From JAGVSR01 sp963708775 (GTDB taxonomy: Bacteria; Pseudomonadota; Alphaproteobacteria; Rhizobiales; Hyphomicrobiaceae), in contig CAVPTI010000002.1 in the NCBI GenBank assembly GCA_963708775.1, forward strand, positions 124,001 through 188,000: a stretch of DNA of 64,000 bases. The letters are read 5' to 3'. Made by a program: the position numbers and the translations under genes. How positions within the stretch are numbered: the first letter of the stretch is position 1; the number at the start of each line of letters is the position of its first letter. The notes beneath the pieces were generated by a model. It saw only the letters and a list, made by a program, of their open reading frames with translations. It was not told the DNA's origin and searched no databases. Below, piece by piece: positions 1-7,692 of this stretch.

Positions 1-324
1 TGTGGGGTTGGGGGAGGGGATGGAGCGGGGCGTCCAGCCGCGCGATCCTCGACCGTGGCGCGGCCGTTCAGATCCCGCTCGGTGATGATCGACACGCTGA
101 TCGCGTCGTCTGCGCCTTCAGGTGCCCCAAGCCGTCGAGGCGCGGCGGTTTGGACACGAATGAGAAGAAGCGCATGCAACGCTAAAGCCAGCAGCAGATA
201 GCGAAAAAACCGGCTTGTCGTCGGCCTGCGATGTGCCTCGGGTCTCCCCTTCGGCGGCCGGATCAATGATCAGATCTGTGGCGGCGCTCCCCATCGAGGC
301 GTGGTTTAGCGCGATTTGATGCAT
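1..324 (-). CDS. Partial TonB-like protein N-terminus, cut by the window edge
   Basis: Only the first ~107 residues are present. After repairing one frameshift in an A6 run (204-209; T6 on the coding strand) the product has a short cytoplasmic N-terminus, one hydrophobic segment (YLLLALALHALLLI) and then a proline-rich stretch (RPAPSPPPTP) running off the left edge. This arrangement of single membrane anchor plus Pro-rich linker is typical of TonB/TolA-type energy transducers, which couple the inner-membrane proton gradient to outer-membrane receptors. The C-terminal domain that would confirm this is outside the window. The ATG at 324 was chosen because AGGGAAG lies about 12 bases upstream; a later ATG (294) lacks such a site. 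Other Pro-rich membrane-anchored proteins remain possible. Confidence 0.4.
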
Positions 325-523
325 TGCGAAATGCGGCTTCCCTGATCCACCCGTGCTTTTTGTGGCGTGCCGCCGCGTTCTCGGTCTGAGCGGTGTCAAG
401 CGATTTTCGCGGAATCGTCTTTTCTTCCGCCCCTAAAACATGAATGATACAGCTGTAATGTTGACAGGTTCGCGCAAGCGCTCCTCGGTACTCGTATTGC
501 GTTGTGTTTCGAGGAGACGTGTT

Positions 524-757
524 TTGGGTGATCTTCAAACCGAATTGCAGGTTGGTGTCGCTGCGGCGGCCTCGCTCTACGTGATCTGGCTCGCTTATCG
601 GGTCTATATGGCGCTCGGAAAGTGTCCGCGATGCAGCCAGCGGCTCGATCGTTCCGCTGCATGTATGTGGCGCGTGCGGGTGCCGCCCGCACGAAAAGTC
701 CACGACGCCGCTCGCAGGGCATTCAACGCCGGTCCGCCGCGGGTTGACGTCGATTAA
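524..757 (+). CDS. Possible small membrane-anchored zinc-ribbon protein (frameshift suspected)
   Basis: A TTG start is preceded by GAGGAG at 511-516 with good spacing. The product begins with a short polar segment, one transmembrane helix (VGVAAAASLYVIWLAYRVYM) and then a CPRC knuckle. In the +1 frame a second knuckle, VCGACGCR, follows at the spacing expected for a zinc ribbon, so a single-base insertion near 655-662 probably hides the second half. The 3' end is therefore uncertain: the uncorrected frame stops at 757. I cannot name the family. It precedes the thioredoxin gene on the same strand. This could be a spurious reading frame, but the start signal, helix and paired CxxC knuckles agree with each other. 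Confidence 0.35.
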   Translation: MGDLQTELQVGVAAAASLYVIWLAYRVYMALGKCPRCSQRLDRSAACMWRVRVPPARKVHDAARRAFNAGPPRVDVD

Positions 758-822
758 CATCCGATTGGGCTCGCTGCTCCGTAAGAGGGGGGAATTGCAC
801 CTCTCAGATGGGAGTTTACCGC

Positions 823-1204
823 ATGTCGTTTGCTCGGATTTGGATCGCACTTGTTGCAATTGTCACCAGCGTCGCGATCACTTCGCCCGCAGATGCCCTA
901 CAGACCCGCGCCTACAGTGCCGGCGCAGTGAAGAGCGCCATTGCATCGGGCAAAGAGGTCGTCGTCCACGTCTACGCACCCTGGTGTCTCCAGTGCCGTG
1001 CCCAGGCATCAATACTTGAACAGCATTTCGAGCCCCGGCGTCACGGTTTTCCGCGTCGATCATGATGGTCAGGCCGATGTCGTCAAGGCACTCGGTGTCT
1101 CGCGATCCACGATCATCGCCTACAAAGGCGGCAAAGAAGTGGGGCGGATGTCATGGGGCACGAGTGAAGCGTCGGTGCGGGATGTGCTAAAGCCGCTGCT
1201 GTAA
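823..1204 (+). CDS. Exported thioredoxin-family protein (one frameshift)
   Basis: The product opens with a signal-peptide-like hydrophobic stretch (IWIALVAIVTSVAIT) ending near ADA. A thioredoxin fold follows, with the active site APWCLQC (CxxC) and a C-terminal half containing GVTVFRVDHDGQADVVKAL and the strand STIIAYKGGKEVGR. The two halves are in adjacent frames; removing one base at about 1020-1028 joins them into a ~126-residue protein. ATG 823 has GGAG at 811-814. It ends 7 bases before a CcdA-like gene, so it is likely the periplasmic partner that receives electrons from that membrane protein and reduces disulfides in client proteins such as apocytochromes (inference from pairing). Confidence 0.75.
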
Positions 1205-1211
1205 GCGGCCG

Positions 1212-1925
1212 ATGCTCAGCCTAGCTTTCGCATTTCTCGCTGGCACGCTTACGATCCTCAATCCATGCGTTCTCCCTTTGGTGCCGGTCGTTCTTTCCGG
1301 CGCCCGAGCGCGGGGCGTCGGTGCGCCCCTCGCGCTCGCGGCCGGGCTTGCGTTGACATTCGGCATTGTCGGGACAGTGCTCGCAAGCTCCGGTGCCGAG
1401 CTTGGTGACACGGGCGCGGTCAGGCTCGTCGCGGCGGTTTTGATGACGGTGTTCGGTTTGGCCCTCGTGGTGCCGGCGATCGGCCATCGGTTAGAGACTG
1501 TCCTGTTGCCGTTGACGCAATGGAGCGAGGGTGCGGCGGCGCGCCTTCCGTCAGCCGGATTGCTCGGCGCGGCCGGAATGGGTGCGGTGCTGGCCATCGC
1601 ATGGGCCCCGTGCGTGGGGCCTAGCCTCGGCGCGGCCATTTCTCTCGCGGCGGCGGGTGGATCGCAGGCGCACGTGTTCGCAACGATGACGGTGTTCGCG
1701 CTGGGCGCTGCCGCATCCCTGCTGACGGCTGGGTTCGTGCTGGGGCGGCTTACGGCAGTGGCCGCGCTGCGGCCGGGCCGGACGGCCCAGATCGGGCGGA
1801 CGCTGCTTGGCGTTAGCTTTGTCCTCGTCGGGCTGGCGATCCTCACGGGTTACGACAAGATCATCGAGGCGAAGATCGTGGAAGCGATGCCCGACTGGCT
1901 CGTGCTGTTCGCCACGCAATATTGA
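1212..1925 (+). CDS. CcdA/DsbD-type thiol-disulfide transmembrane protein
   Basis: A 237-residue, six-helix membrane protein of the cytochrome c biogenesis CcdA / DsbD transmembrane family. These proteins move reducing equivalents from cytoplasmic thioredoxin across the inner membrane to periplasmic thiol proteins. Both diagnostic half-sites are visible: NPCVLPLVP in the first helix and WAPCVGP in the fourth, each holding one of the redox cysteines. The reading frame is intact and the length is normal for CcdA. It lies immediately downstream of the exported thioredoxin-like gene, which supports a two-component periplasmic reductase. Whether the clients are cytochromes, other thiol proteins or copper proteins cannot be read from the context. 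Confidence 0.85.
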   Translation: MLSLAFAFLAGTLTILNPCVLPLVPVVLSGARARGVGAPLALAAGLALTFGIVGTVLASSGAELGDTGAVRLVAAVLMTVFGLALVVPAIGHRLETVLLPLTQWSEGAAARLPSAGLLGAAGMGAVLAIAWAPCVGPSLGAAISLAAAGGSQAHVFATMTVFALGAAASLLTAGFVLGRLTAVAALRPGRTAQIGRTLLGVSFVLVGLAILTGYDKIIEAKIVEAMPDWLVLFATQY

Positions 1926-1979
1926 GATCATTCACAGTTCGTGGTTAGCCCGGTTTCGCCGGCGCTTTCGCAGTCGGCG

Positions 1980-2007
1980 TTGACAGCGCGCGGATTCCCC
2001 CTAGAAC
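1980..2007 (+). promoter_or_regulatory. Candidate sigma70-type promoter for the small basic protein gene
   Basis: TTGACA (1980-1985) and TAGAAC (2002-2007) are separated by 16 bases and lie 25 bases before the ATG of the 40-codon gene. The -35 is a perfect consensus; the -10 is a moderate match. It lies after the ccdA-like stop codon, so the tiny gene probably has its own transcript. Confidence 0.4.
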
Positions 2008-2032
2008 CCTGGGCAAACACAGGAGATACCCC

Positions 2033-2155
2033 ATGCCGACGATGTCGAATTCGCGCCGCCGTAAAATTCAGTCTCGCCAGCGTAAGGCCAAGAACGCCAA
2101 TTCGCGTGTGGCCAAGATCGCCAAGAAGGAACGTAACGCCAAGTCGGCGAGCTAG
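2033..2155 (+). CDS. 40-residue highly basic protein of unknown function
   Basis: An ATG with a strong ribosome-binding site (AGGAGA, about 6 bases upstream) opens a 40-codon frame ending in TAG. The product is more than one third Lys/Arg, with runs such as NSRRRKIQSRQRK and KIAKKERNAK, and no hydrophobic segment. The composition suggests binding to RNA, DNA or the ribosome, but I do not recognise the family; it is not the Thx/S31 sequence as I know it. A promoter-like TTGACA/TAGAAC pair lies just upstream. Codon use resembles its neighbours. It is followed by the convergent sugar dehydrogenase gene. Confidence 0.6.
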   Translation: MPTMSNSRRRKIQSRQRKAKNANSRVAKIAKKERNAKSAS

Positions 2156-2166
2156 GCTTCAACCGG

Positions 2167-3384
2167 TCAACGCTGCGCATCCTTCTCATGCGGCTTGAGC
2201 CGCAGAAGCCCGCCGTCTTCGCCGTCTTTCAGCACGAAAAGATCACCGTTCGCGGCCTCCATGACATCGCGGACCCGCATGTTCATGTTGATCCGCTCGA
2301 ATTCGCTCGCGGCGTCGCCCTTCACTTCGACGACGACGAGACCTTTGGCGGTAAGGCCTCCGATCAGGGCCTTGCCCGTCCAGTTCGCGAAGCGGGTGCC
2401 CTTGTAGAAAATCAACCCGGCGGGTGAGATGACCGGCGTCCAGGTTATGACAGGCTGCTTGAACTCGGGCCGCGTGTCATGCCGGGCAATCTTCTGCCGG
2501 TCGTAATGGTCACCATTGGACACGGCGGGCCATCCGTAGTCGGCCCCGCGCTCGATCAGATTGAATTCATCGCCGCCGAGCGGACCCATTTCATGAATCC
2601 AGAGCTTGCCGGTCGCGGGATCGAATGCGATGCCCAGCGGATTGCGGTGGCCCGTGCTCCATACGTCGCGGCGTGTGTTCTGTGGCCCCTGGTCCATATT
2701 GTCGGCAGGGAGCACGCCATCTGAGTTGATGCGGACGATCTTGCCGGCGTTCGTGGTGGGATCGTGGGAGAGGAACCGCTGGCGTTCGCCTGACGTGATG
2801 AACAGCTTGCCATCACCGGAGAACGCCATTTGTCCGCCGAAGTGACCGCGACCGATCTGCTTGGGCTCCTGGCGCCAGATGACTTCGAAGTTCTTCAATT
2901 GCGTCCCGTCGAGTTCGGCTCGGGCCACGGCGAGGCCCTTCAAAACGACATCGCTGTTGGGACCGTCATCGCCGACGCGCGGGTCACCCGGATCAGCGGC
3001 ATTTTCGGGCTGCTGTTCGGCAGGTTCCGCGTACGACAGGTAGATGGTGTTGTTGATCGAAAAGCCGGGGTCGGTCACGACGCCGAGCAATCCGCCCTGG
3101 CCTTCGAAATGCACTTCCGGAACGCCTTCGATGGGCTCGGACAGTTTGCCGTTTTCGAAGAGGCGCAGGCGACCCGGCTTTTCAGTAATGAGAAGGCGGT
3201 CACCAGGAAGAACCGCGATTTTCCAGGGATGCTCCAACGGAACCAGCATTTCAGCTGCGATCGCGCCGGATTTGGCCGTAAATTCTTGTGTTTGTCCTTG
3301 TTGTGCCGAGGCTGCATCAAACATTGCTGTCGCTCCTAAAACCCAAGCGCCCAGCGCCACTTGCCTTCGCCACGTCACCGTCAT
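2167..3384 (-). CDS. PQQ-dependent aldose sugar dehydrogenase, YliI-like
   Basis: A 405-residue protein with a Sec signal peptide (hydrophobic stretch ending FDAASA) and the six-bladed beta-propeller of the soluble glucose dehydrogenase / aldose sugar dehydrogenase (YliI, Asd) family. Family features visible in order are PWKIAVLPGDRLLITEKPGRL near the N-terminus, GGLLGVVTDPGF, GRGHFGGQMAF, STGHRNPLGIAFDP with the HRNP core, and GLIFYKGTRF late in the chain. Such enzymes oxidise aldoses in the periplasm with PQQ as cofactor and a membrane acceptor. The frame is intact. It lies downstream of purL in the same direction with 72 bases between them; no functional link to purine synthesis is apparent. 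Confidence 0.85.
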   Translation of the reverse strand: MTVTWRRQVALGAWVLGATAMFDAASAQQGQTQEFTAKSGAIAAEMLVPLEHPWKIAVLPGDRLLITEKPGRLRLFENGKLSEPIEGVPEVHFEGQGGLLGVVTDPGFSINNTIYLSYAEPAEQQPENAADPGDPRVGDDGPNSDVVLKGLAVARAELDGTQLKNFEVIWRQEPKQIGRGHFGGQMAFSGDGKLFITSGERQRFLSHDPTTNAGKIVRINSDGVLPADNMDQGPQNTRRDVWSTGHRNPLGIAFDPATGKLWIHEMGPLGGDEFNLIERGADYGWPAVSNGDHYDRQKIARHDTRPEFKQPVITWTPVISPAGLIFYKGTRFANWTGKALIGGLTAKGLVVVEVKGDAASEFERINMNMRVRDVMEAANGDLFVLKDGEDGGLLRLKPHEKDAQR

Positions 3385-3456
3385 CGCACCACATCCCTGG
3401 AACCTTGTTGAAAGGACACAGGCGGGGTAACGGCGAGGGCGGGCGGAGGTTCCGAG

Positions 3457-5676
3457 CTAATGTCCCGCCATGTAATCCGGCAGCCAGGCCTCGTTGAGTG
3501 CGCGGAGTTTTGCGAGACGGGTAGGGGTCCTCGTCGCCGCGGATGGTGATTGCGTCGCCGCCGACTTTGCCGACCACGCGTGCGGGCAGGGCGAGGAGGC
3601 GGGCGCGTTCGAGGACCTCTTCCGCTTTTGCCGGTGAGACGGAGAGCACATAGCGGCCCTGGTCCTCGCCGAACCAGACGGCGTGCGGGGGCAAGCTGCC
3701 TTCATACGGATAGAGATCGACGCCGATGTTGCCGGCGAGCGCCATTTCTGCGATCGCGACGAGGAGACCGCCGTCGGAGCAATCGTGCACGGCGGAGACG
3801 TTGCCTTCGCGGATGAGCGCGCGCACGAGGCGGCCGGCCTTCAGTTCATCGGCGAGATCGACCGGCGGAGGCGCGCCTTCGAACTTGCCGGCGATGATCC
3901 CCTGATAGAGCGACTGGCCGAGCCAGCCCCGCTCGAGGCCGATGACGATGAGGAGATCGCCGTCGCGCTTCAGGGCGATGTCGGCGATCTTCGATACATC
4001 GGGGATCGAGGCCGACGCCGCCGATGGCAGGCGTGGGCGGAATGCCGATGCCGTTGGTCTCGTTGTAAAGCGAGACGTTGCCGGAGACGACCGGATAGTC
4101 GAGCACGCGGCAAGCTTCGCCCATGCCTTTCACGCTCGCCACGAACTGCCCCATGATCTCGGGACGCTCGGGGTTGGCGAAGTTCATGTTGTCGGTGATG
4201 GCGATCGGGTCGGCGCCGACGGCGCATCAGGTTGCGCCAGGTTTCGACCACCGCCTGCTTGGTGCCCATTTCCGGATCGGCGGCGACATAGCGAGGTGTC
4301 ACGTCGCAGGTGGCCGCGATGCCCTTCTGCGTGCCGTGCACGCGCACGACGCCGGCATCGCCGCCGGGGCGGCCGACCGTGTCGCCCATCACCATGTGAT
4401 CGTACTGCTGGTAGATCCAGCGGCGCGAGGCGAGCGCGGGCGCGGCCATCATCGTGGTCAGCGCGCTCGTCAGGCTGTTGGGTGCCGGCACCCATTCGGG
4501 CAGCACGGGCGCGGGCGGCACGGGATGGAAGTAGGGCCGCTCGTACATCGGCGCGGAGTTGGCGAGCACCGGAACAGGCAGATCGGCTTCGATCTTGCCC
4601 TTGTGCGTGACGATCATGCGGCCGGTGTCGGTCGTCTTGCCGATGACGGCGAAGTCGAGGCCCCACTTCGTGAAGATCTTTTCGGCCTCGGGCTCGCGCC
4701 CCGGCTTCAGGATCATCAACATGCGCTCCTGGCTTTCGGAGAGCATCATTTCGTAGGCGGTCATGTTGGCTTCGCGCTGGGGCACGTGGTCGAGAATGAG
4801 TTCGATGCCGACGCCGCCCTTGTCGGCCATTTCGGAGGTGGAGGACGTGAGGCCCGCCGCCCCCATGTCCTGGATGGCGATGATCATGTCGGTCGCCATC
4901 AGTTCGAGACAGGCTTCGATGAGCAGCTTCTCGGTGAAGGGGTCGCCGACCTGAACCGTCGGGCGCTTCTCGTCGCTCTTGTCGTCGAATTCGGCCGACG
5001 CCATGGTCGCGCCGTGGATGCCGTCGCGGCCGGTCTTCGAACCGACATAGACGACGGGGAGGCCGACGCCCTTGGCGGCCGAGTAGAAAATCTTGTCGGT
5101 CTTGGCGAGGCCGACGCACATGGCGTTGACGAGGATGTTGTTGTTGTAGCCCGCGTCGAAGTTGGTTTCGCCGCCGATGGTGGGGACGCCGGTGCAGTTG
5201 CCGTAGTGCGCGATGCCGGCCACGACGCCGTCGACGAGATGGCGGGTTTTTGGATGTTCGGGGGCGCCAAAGCGGAGCGCATTGAGGTTGGCGACGGGGC
5301 GCGCGCCCATCGTGAACACGTCGCGCATGATGCCGCCGACGCCGGTGGCCGCGCCCTGGAACGGCTCGATGTATGACGGGTGGTTGTGGCTTTCCATCTT
5401 GAAGACCGCGCAGTCGCCGTCGCCGAGATCGACCACGCCTGCATTCTCGCCGGGGCCCTGGATGACCTTCGGCCCCGAGGTCGGCAGCGTCTTCAGCCAG
5501 ACGCGGGAGGATTTGTACGAGCAGTGCTCGGACCACATGACGGAGAAGATGCCCAACTCCGTCAGCGACGGCTCGCGTCCGAGGATCTTCAGGAGCCGCT
5601 GGTATTCGTCGGGCTTGAGGCCGTGCTCGGCGACGATCTCGGGCGTGATGGCGGGCTTTTCGGCTGCGTCTTGCAT
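3457..5676 (-). CDS. purL: Phosphoribosylformylglycinamidine synthase subunit PurL (three frameshifts)
   Basis: FGAM synthase II catalyses the ATP- and glutamine-dependent fourth step of purine synthesis with PurQ and PurS. The repaired product is ~738 residues, normal for the small PurL type. N-terminal MWSEHCSYKSSR, the MESHNHPS motif, GGIMRDVFTMGA and the C-terminal DCSDGGLL are all visible. Three single extra bases break the frame: near 4221 (in NLMRVGADPIAI), 4007 (in GGVGLIPDVSK) and 3517 (in DPYPLAKLRALNEAW). Removing each restores the family sequence, so errors are more likely than gene decay. The start ATG matches the usual N-terminus. The partner genes purS and purQ are not in the window, although in many alphaproteobacteria they lie just upstream. 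Confidence 0.9.
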
Positions 5677-6049
5677 CGGTTCTCGTGCGGTCTCGTGTGG
5701 GGACGGGCGGGTTATAGCGGCTGCGCACGGGCTTGTCGCGCACAGGGGTGTCGCTTGTCCAACGGGGATCGTGCGTCATCGCGTGTTCGCCCAAGGCATT
5801 TTTGGCCGCACTATTCCAGTCCGCAACATCGGTTCGAATGGCGCGACGCAACCTTCCACGGCGCGAGGTGGCCGCTCTCTGCCTTGATCCGGCATCAAGC
5901 GAGGACGCGATGTCCGAGAGGCATTTGGCTTCGTTTTGTCAGCGATCTGAGGGGGGTAGAGTCTTCCTCAAGCGCCGGGTGCGATTTGCCAGACCCGTCA
6001 TCGGTCGCCCGCCCCGGCCATTCAGCCGATGACCAACGAGGATTGAGCC
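5677..6049. other. Intergenic region between purL and a small secreted protein gene
   Basis: No coding region is supported here. It is a divergent upstream region, so promoters for both flanking genes are expected. The only recognisable structure is the inverted repeat TTGATCCGGCATCAA listed separately. GAGGATTG just before the ATG at 6050 is a plausible ribosome-binding site. Confidence 0.5.
5884..5898. promoter_or_regulatory. FNR/FixK-box-like inverted repeat
   Basis: TTGATCCGGCATCAA has perfect five-base arms TTGAT/ATCAA. The FNR/FixK consensus is TTGAT-N4-ATCAA; here the spacer is five bases. Given the many one-base insertions in this window, a true N4 spacer is possible. If real, it would make the downstream small secreted protein oxygen-responsive. 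Weak evidence from one site. Confidence 0.25.
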
Positions 6050-6435
6050 ATGACCCGAATTCTCAGAACCATTGCCAGCGCTGCCATCGCTGCAGTGGCG
6101 GTGGTGACCTGTTCCGCACTCGCACTTGCCGGAGAACCCGAAGCCATCGACGTGAAGCCCGGCAAGGGCCTTTCGCTGGATGTCGGCCCCAAGCACACGA
6201 TGACTTACTTCGAACCGAAGGATGGGGGCTGCGGCCTGACGTTGTGATCGCGGCGAAGGAGGGCGGCGTGACCGGCCTCGAAACGCCCGGGACGCGATTC
6301 TCCGTCACCGTCGCGAAAGGTTCAGCGCTGCAGATCGACACCACGGACTTCGCACTCGGCGTCGTTCCAGTGTGCGCCGGAAGGCGATCACCTGCATGCG
6401 AAGGTCTTTACGCGGGAGCCGCATCCAAAGGGTAA
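6050..6435 (+). CDS. Small secreted protein, paralogue A (one frameshift)
   Basis: After a signal peptide (AAIAAVAVVTCSALALAGEP) comes a short domain with PGKGLSLDVGPKHTMTYF and EPKDGGCGLTL. The frame then breaks at about 6242 (one base missing) and continues as VIAAKEGGVTGLETPGTRF, AKGSALQIDTTDFALG and VVPVCAG. The repaired length is ~128 residues with cysteines in the GGCGLT and VPVCAG positions, probably paired in the periplasm. The gene 270 bp downstream encodes a clear paralogue sharing the pattern K-x-G-L-S-x-x-V-G-x-K and G-G-C-x-L-T-L. I do not recognise the family. A strong terminator follows, so the gene is probably transcribed alone. Confidence 0.6.
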
Positions 6436-6492
6436 GGCCTCCTAACTGGCGCAAGCCCAGCGCAATTCGCATAGCTTAGTGCACTGACAACA

Positions 6493-6540
6493 CAGCCTGA
6501 GCGGGTGGCTCCTACCCGTTCGGGCTGTGACTGTTTTGCG
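6493..6540 (+). terminator. Intrinsic terminator after paralogue A
   Basis: A 14-bp stem, CAGCCTGAGCGGGT (6493-6506) with ACCCGTTCGGGCTG (6514-6527), two G-T wobbles and a seven-base loop, is followed by TGACTGTTTTG. It lies about 60 bases after the stop codon. Confidence 0.7.
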
Positions 6541-6703
6541 CTGCAGCAAATGCAGGGCTGGGATACCGAACTAGCACTTTTGTATAACTCTTGAGGGGGT
6601 TAGATATGCCCTCGCCAGCAGTTGAGACCGATCATGAGCACGTGAGGCCGCTGCGGGCGCTGTTTGTGTTTACAACCCTGTTCAAACACGATGGAGCCCC
6701 ATA

Positions 6704-7138
6704 ATGACCACCTTCTCTTCTTCCAAGTCGATCGTTGCCGCCGTTGCACTCGCTGTCATGGCTCCGGCCGGTCTTAACGCGACGACGGGCCATGCTGGCG
6801 AGTTCTCCTCGGCCACAGTCGTCAAGCCGAAGGCGGGTCTGTCGTTCCCGGTCGGTTCAAAGCAGGCGGTCGGCTACTTCCTCGCCGAGCGCGGTGGCTG
6901 CGATCTGACACTCCTGGTCGGCGAGGCGGGCGAAGCGGCCTCGGAGGCCAATAAAGTCGCGGCGCTGCTTCACGATTTAGCACGCTTGTGGCGGCAGGCC
7001 GCACGGCGCGCATCGATACTGCGGACGGGCCTTCGGTCGAATTCTTCTGCTCGACGGGGGCTTCGTTCCTGACAACGCGGGTGATCGAGCGCCTCGCCTA
7101 CTCGGCGCCGGCCGCAGGTAATCGTTCACTCTCCGTGA
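6704..7138 (+). CDS. Small secreted protein, paralogue B (frameshifted)
   Basis: The signal peptide (IVAAVALAVMAPAGLNATTG) is followed by VVKPKAGLSFPVGSKQAVGY and ERGGCDLTLLVGE, matching paralogue A in order and spacing. Near 6966 one base is missing, and the protein continues in the next frame as RFSTLVAAGRTARIDTADG, PSVEFFCSTGASFLTTRV and IERLAYSAP. That frame then runs through the terminator at 7147, so a compensating insertion near 7110 is inferred, giving a stop at 7138 (TGA) or possibly 7121 (TAA). The repaired product has ~144 residues. GGAG upstream of the ATG supports the start. Function unknown; likely a tandem duplication with paralogue A. Confidence 0.55.
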
Positions 7139-7146
7139 CTGGGATC

Positions 7147-7172
7147 AGGGGCGCCGCAAGGTGCCCCTTTTT
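7147..7172 (+). terminator. Intrinsic terminator after paralogue B
   Basis: AGGGGCGCC (7147-7155), a GCAA tetraloop and GGTGCCCCT (7160-7168) form a 9-bp stem with one wobble, followed directly by a five-T run. A textbook rho-independent terminator. Confidence 0.85.
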
Positions 7173-7360
7173 CGTATGCTGCAAGCCGATGTTTCCGCGA
7201 ATTGGGACCCGCGAGAATTGGATCACCGCGAGCTATGCATCTGCGCGTTGCTGCGCTGCAAACCTGTGACTTCTACGGCGTAGATGGGAATGGTACGTAT
7301 ATGAAGCTGTTGGCGGGTGCTGGGAAGCATTGTGTGCCCGCGGACACAAAAACAAGACAA

Positions 7361-7375
7361 GGCCCGGCACGGGCC
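7361..7375 (+). promoter_or_regulatory. Hairpin abutting the leader peptide Shine-Dalgarno
   Basis: GGCCCG-GCA-CGGGCC forms a perfect six-pair stem immediately before AGGAG (7376-7380). A second small stem, TTGTGT/ACACAA, lies at 7330-7349. Either could shape ribosome access to the small upstream reading frame; this is inference from structure only. Confidence 0.35.
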
Positions 7376-7386
7376 AGGAGATCATC

Positions 7387-7452
7387 ATGCAAGCCCTTAT
7401 TCTGGCGCTGCTCCAGCGTCAGCCGGTTCGCCGCCGTCGTTCGGCGCAGTGA
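7387..7452 (+). CDS. Putative leader peptide upstream of mgtC (21 residues)
   Basis: ATG with AGGAG six bases upstream, then a 21-codon frame ending in TGA. The C-terminal half is QRQPVRRRRSAQ, a proline followed by four arginines, which is the kind of stretch that slows ribosomes. It is followed about 120 bases later by a strong intrinsic terminator and then the mgtC gene. Salmonella mgtA and mgtCB use short Pro/Arg-containing leader reading frames to couple translation to transcription termination when Mg2+ or proline is low. By analogy this may be a regulatory leader peptide. No homologue is recognised, and a chance small frame cannot be excluded. Confidence 0.4.
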   Translation: MQALILALLQRQPVRRRRSAQ

Positions 7453-7575
7453 ACCAGCATCCCCGCCGCGCCATCTGGGTTGAGCGGGCCAGTCCTCACA
7501 GTTTCCTTCTAGTCAAGTTTCCTCCTAGTCAGTGTCACTGCGTCTTCCTCCAAACGCGTTTTGACATGAGCCGGA

Positions 7576-7612
7576 ACGGGGTGGCCTCACACGGCCGCCC
7601 CGTTTTCTGTTT
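7576..7612 (+). terminator. Intrinsic terminator in the mgtC leader (possible attenuator)
   Basis: ACGGGGTGGCC (7576-7586) pairs over 11 bp, one wobble, with GGCCGCCCCGT (7593-7603) around a six-base loop. TTTTCTGTTTT follows. It lies 124 bases after the small upstream frame and about 85 bases before the mgtC ATG with no other gene between, so it either ends the leader transcript or acts as an attenuator. I could not find a convincing competing antiterminator stem. Confidence 0.7.
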
Positions 7613-7692
7613 TGGGAACTGAACCTCGGCAAATTTCTTCGCCGAAGCGGGAGCCAGTCCGTTCCTCGCGGGTTGATCGTTGGAGAGGATCG

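Noticed and set aside
263..859. 198-codon leftward frame near the left end
   Set aside because: No start signal or recognisable domain; overlaps better-supported rightward frames with ribosome-binding sites.
4123..5376. 417-codon rightward frame antisense to purL
   Set aside because: Antisense shadow with His/Asp/Val-rich composition and no motifs.
4184..5851. Very long open frame (555 codons) on the leftward strand overlapping purL
   Set aside because: It is an alternative frame of purL, Arg-rich and without domains; GC-rich codon bias creates such frames.
6493..7612. The three hairpins as a CRISPR or repeat array
   Set aside because: Their sequences are unrelated, spacing is irregular, and each is explained as an intrinsic terminator.
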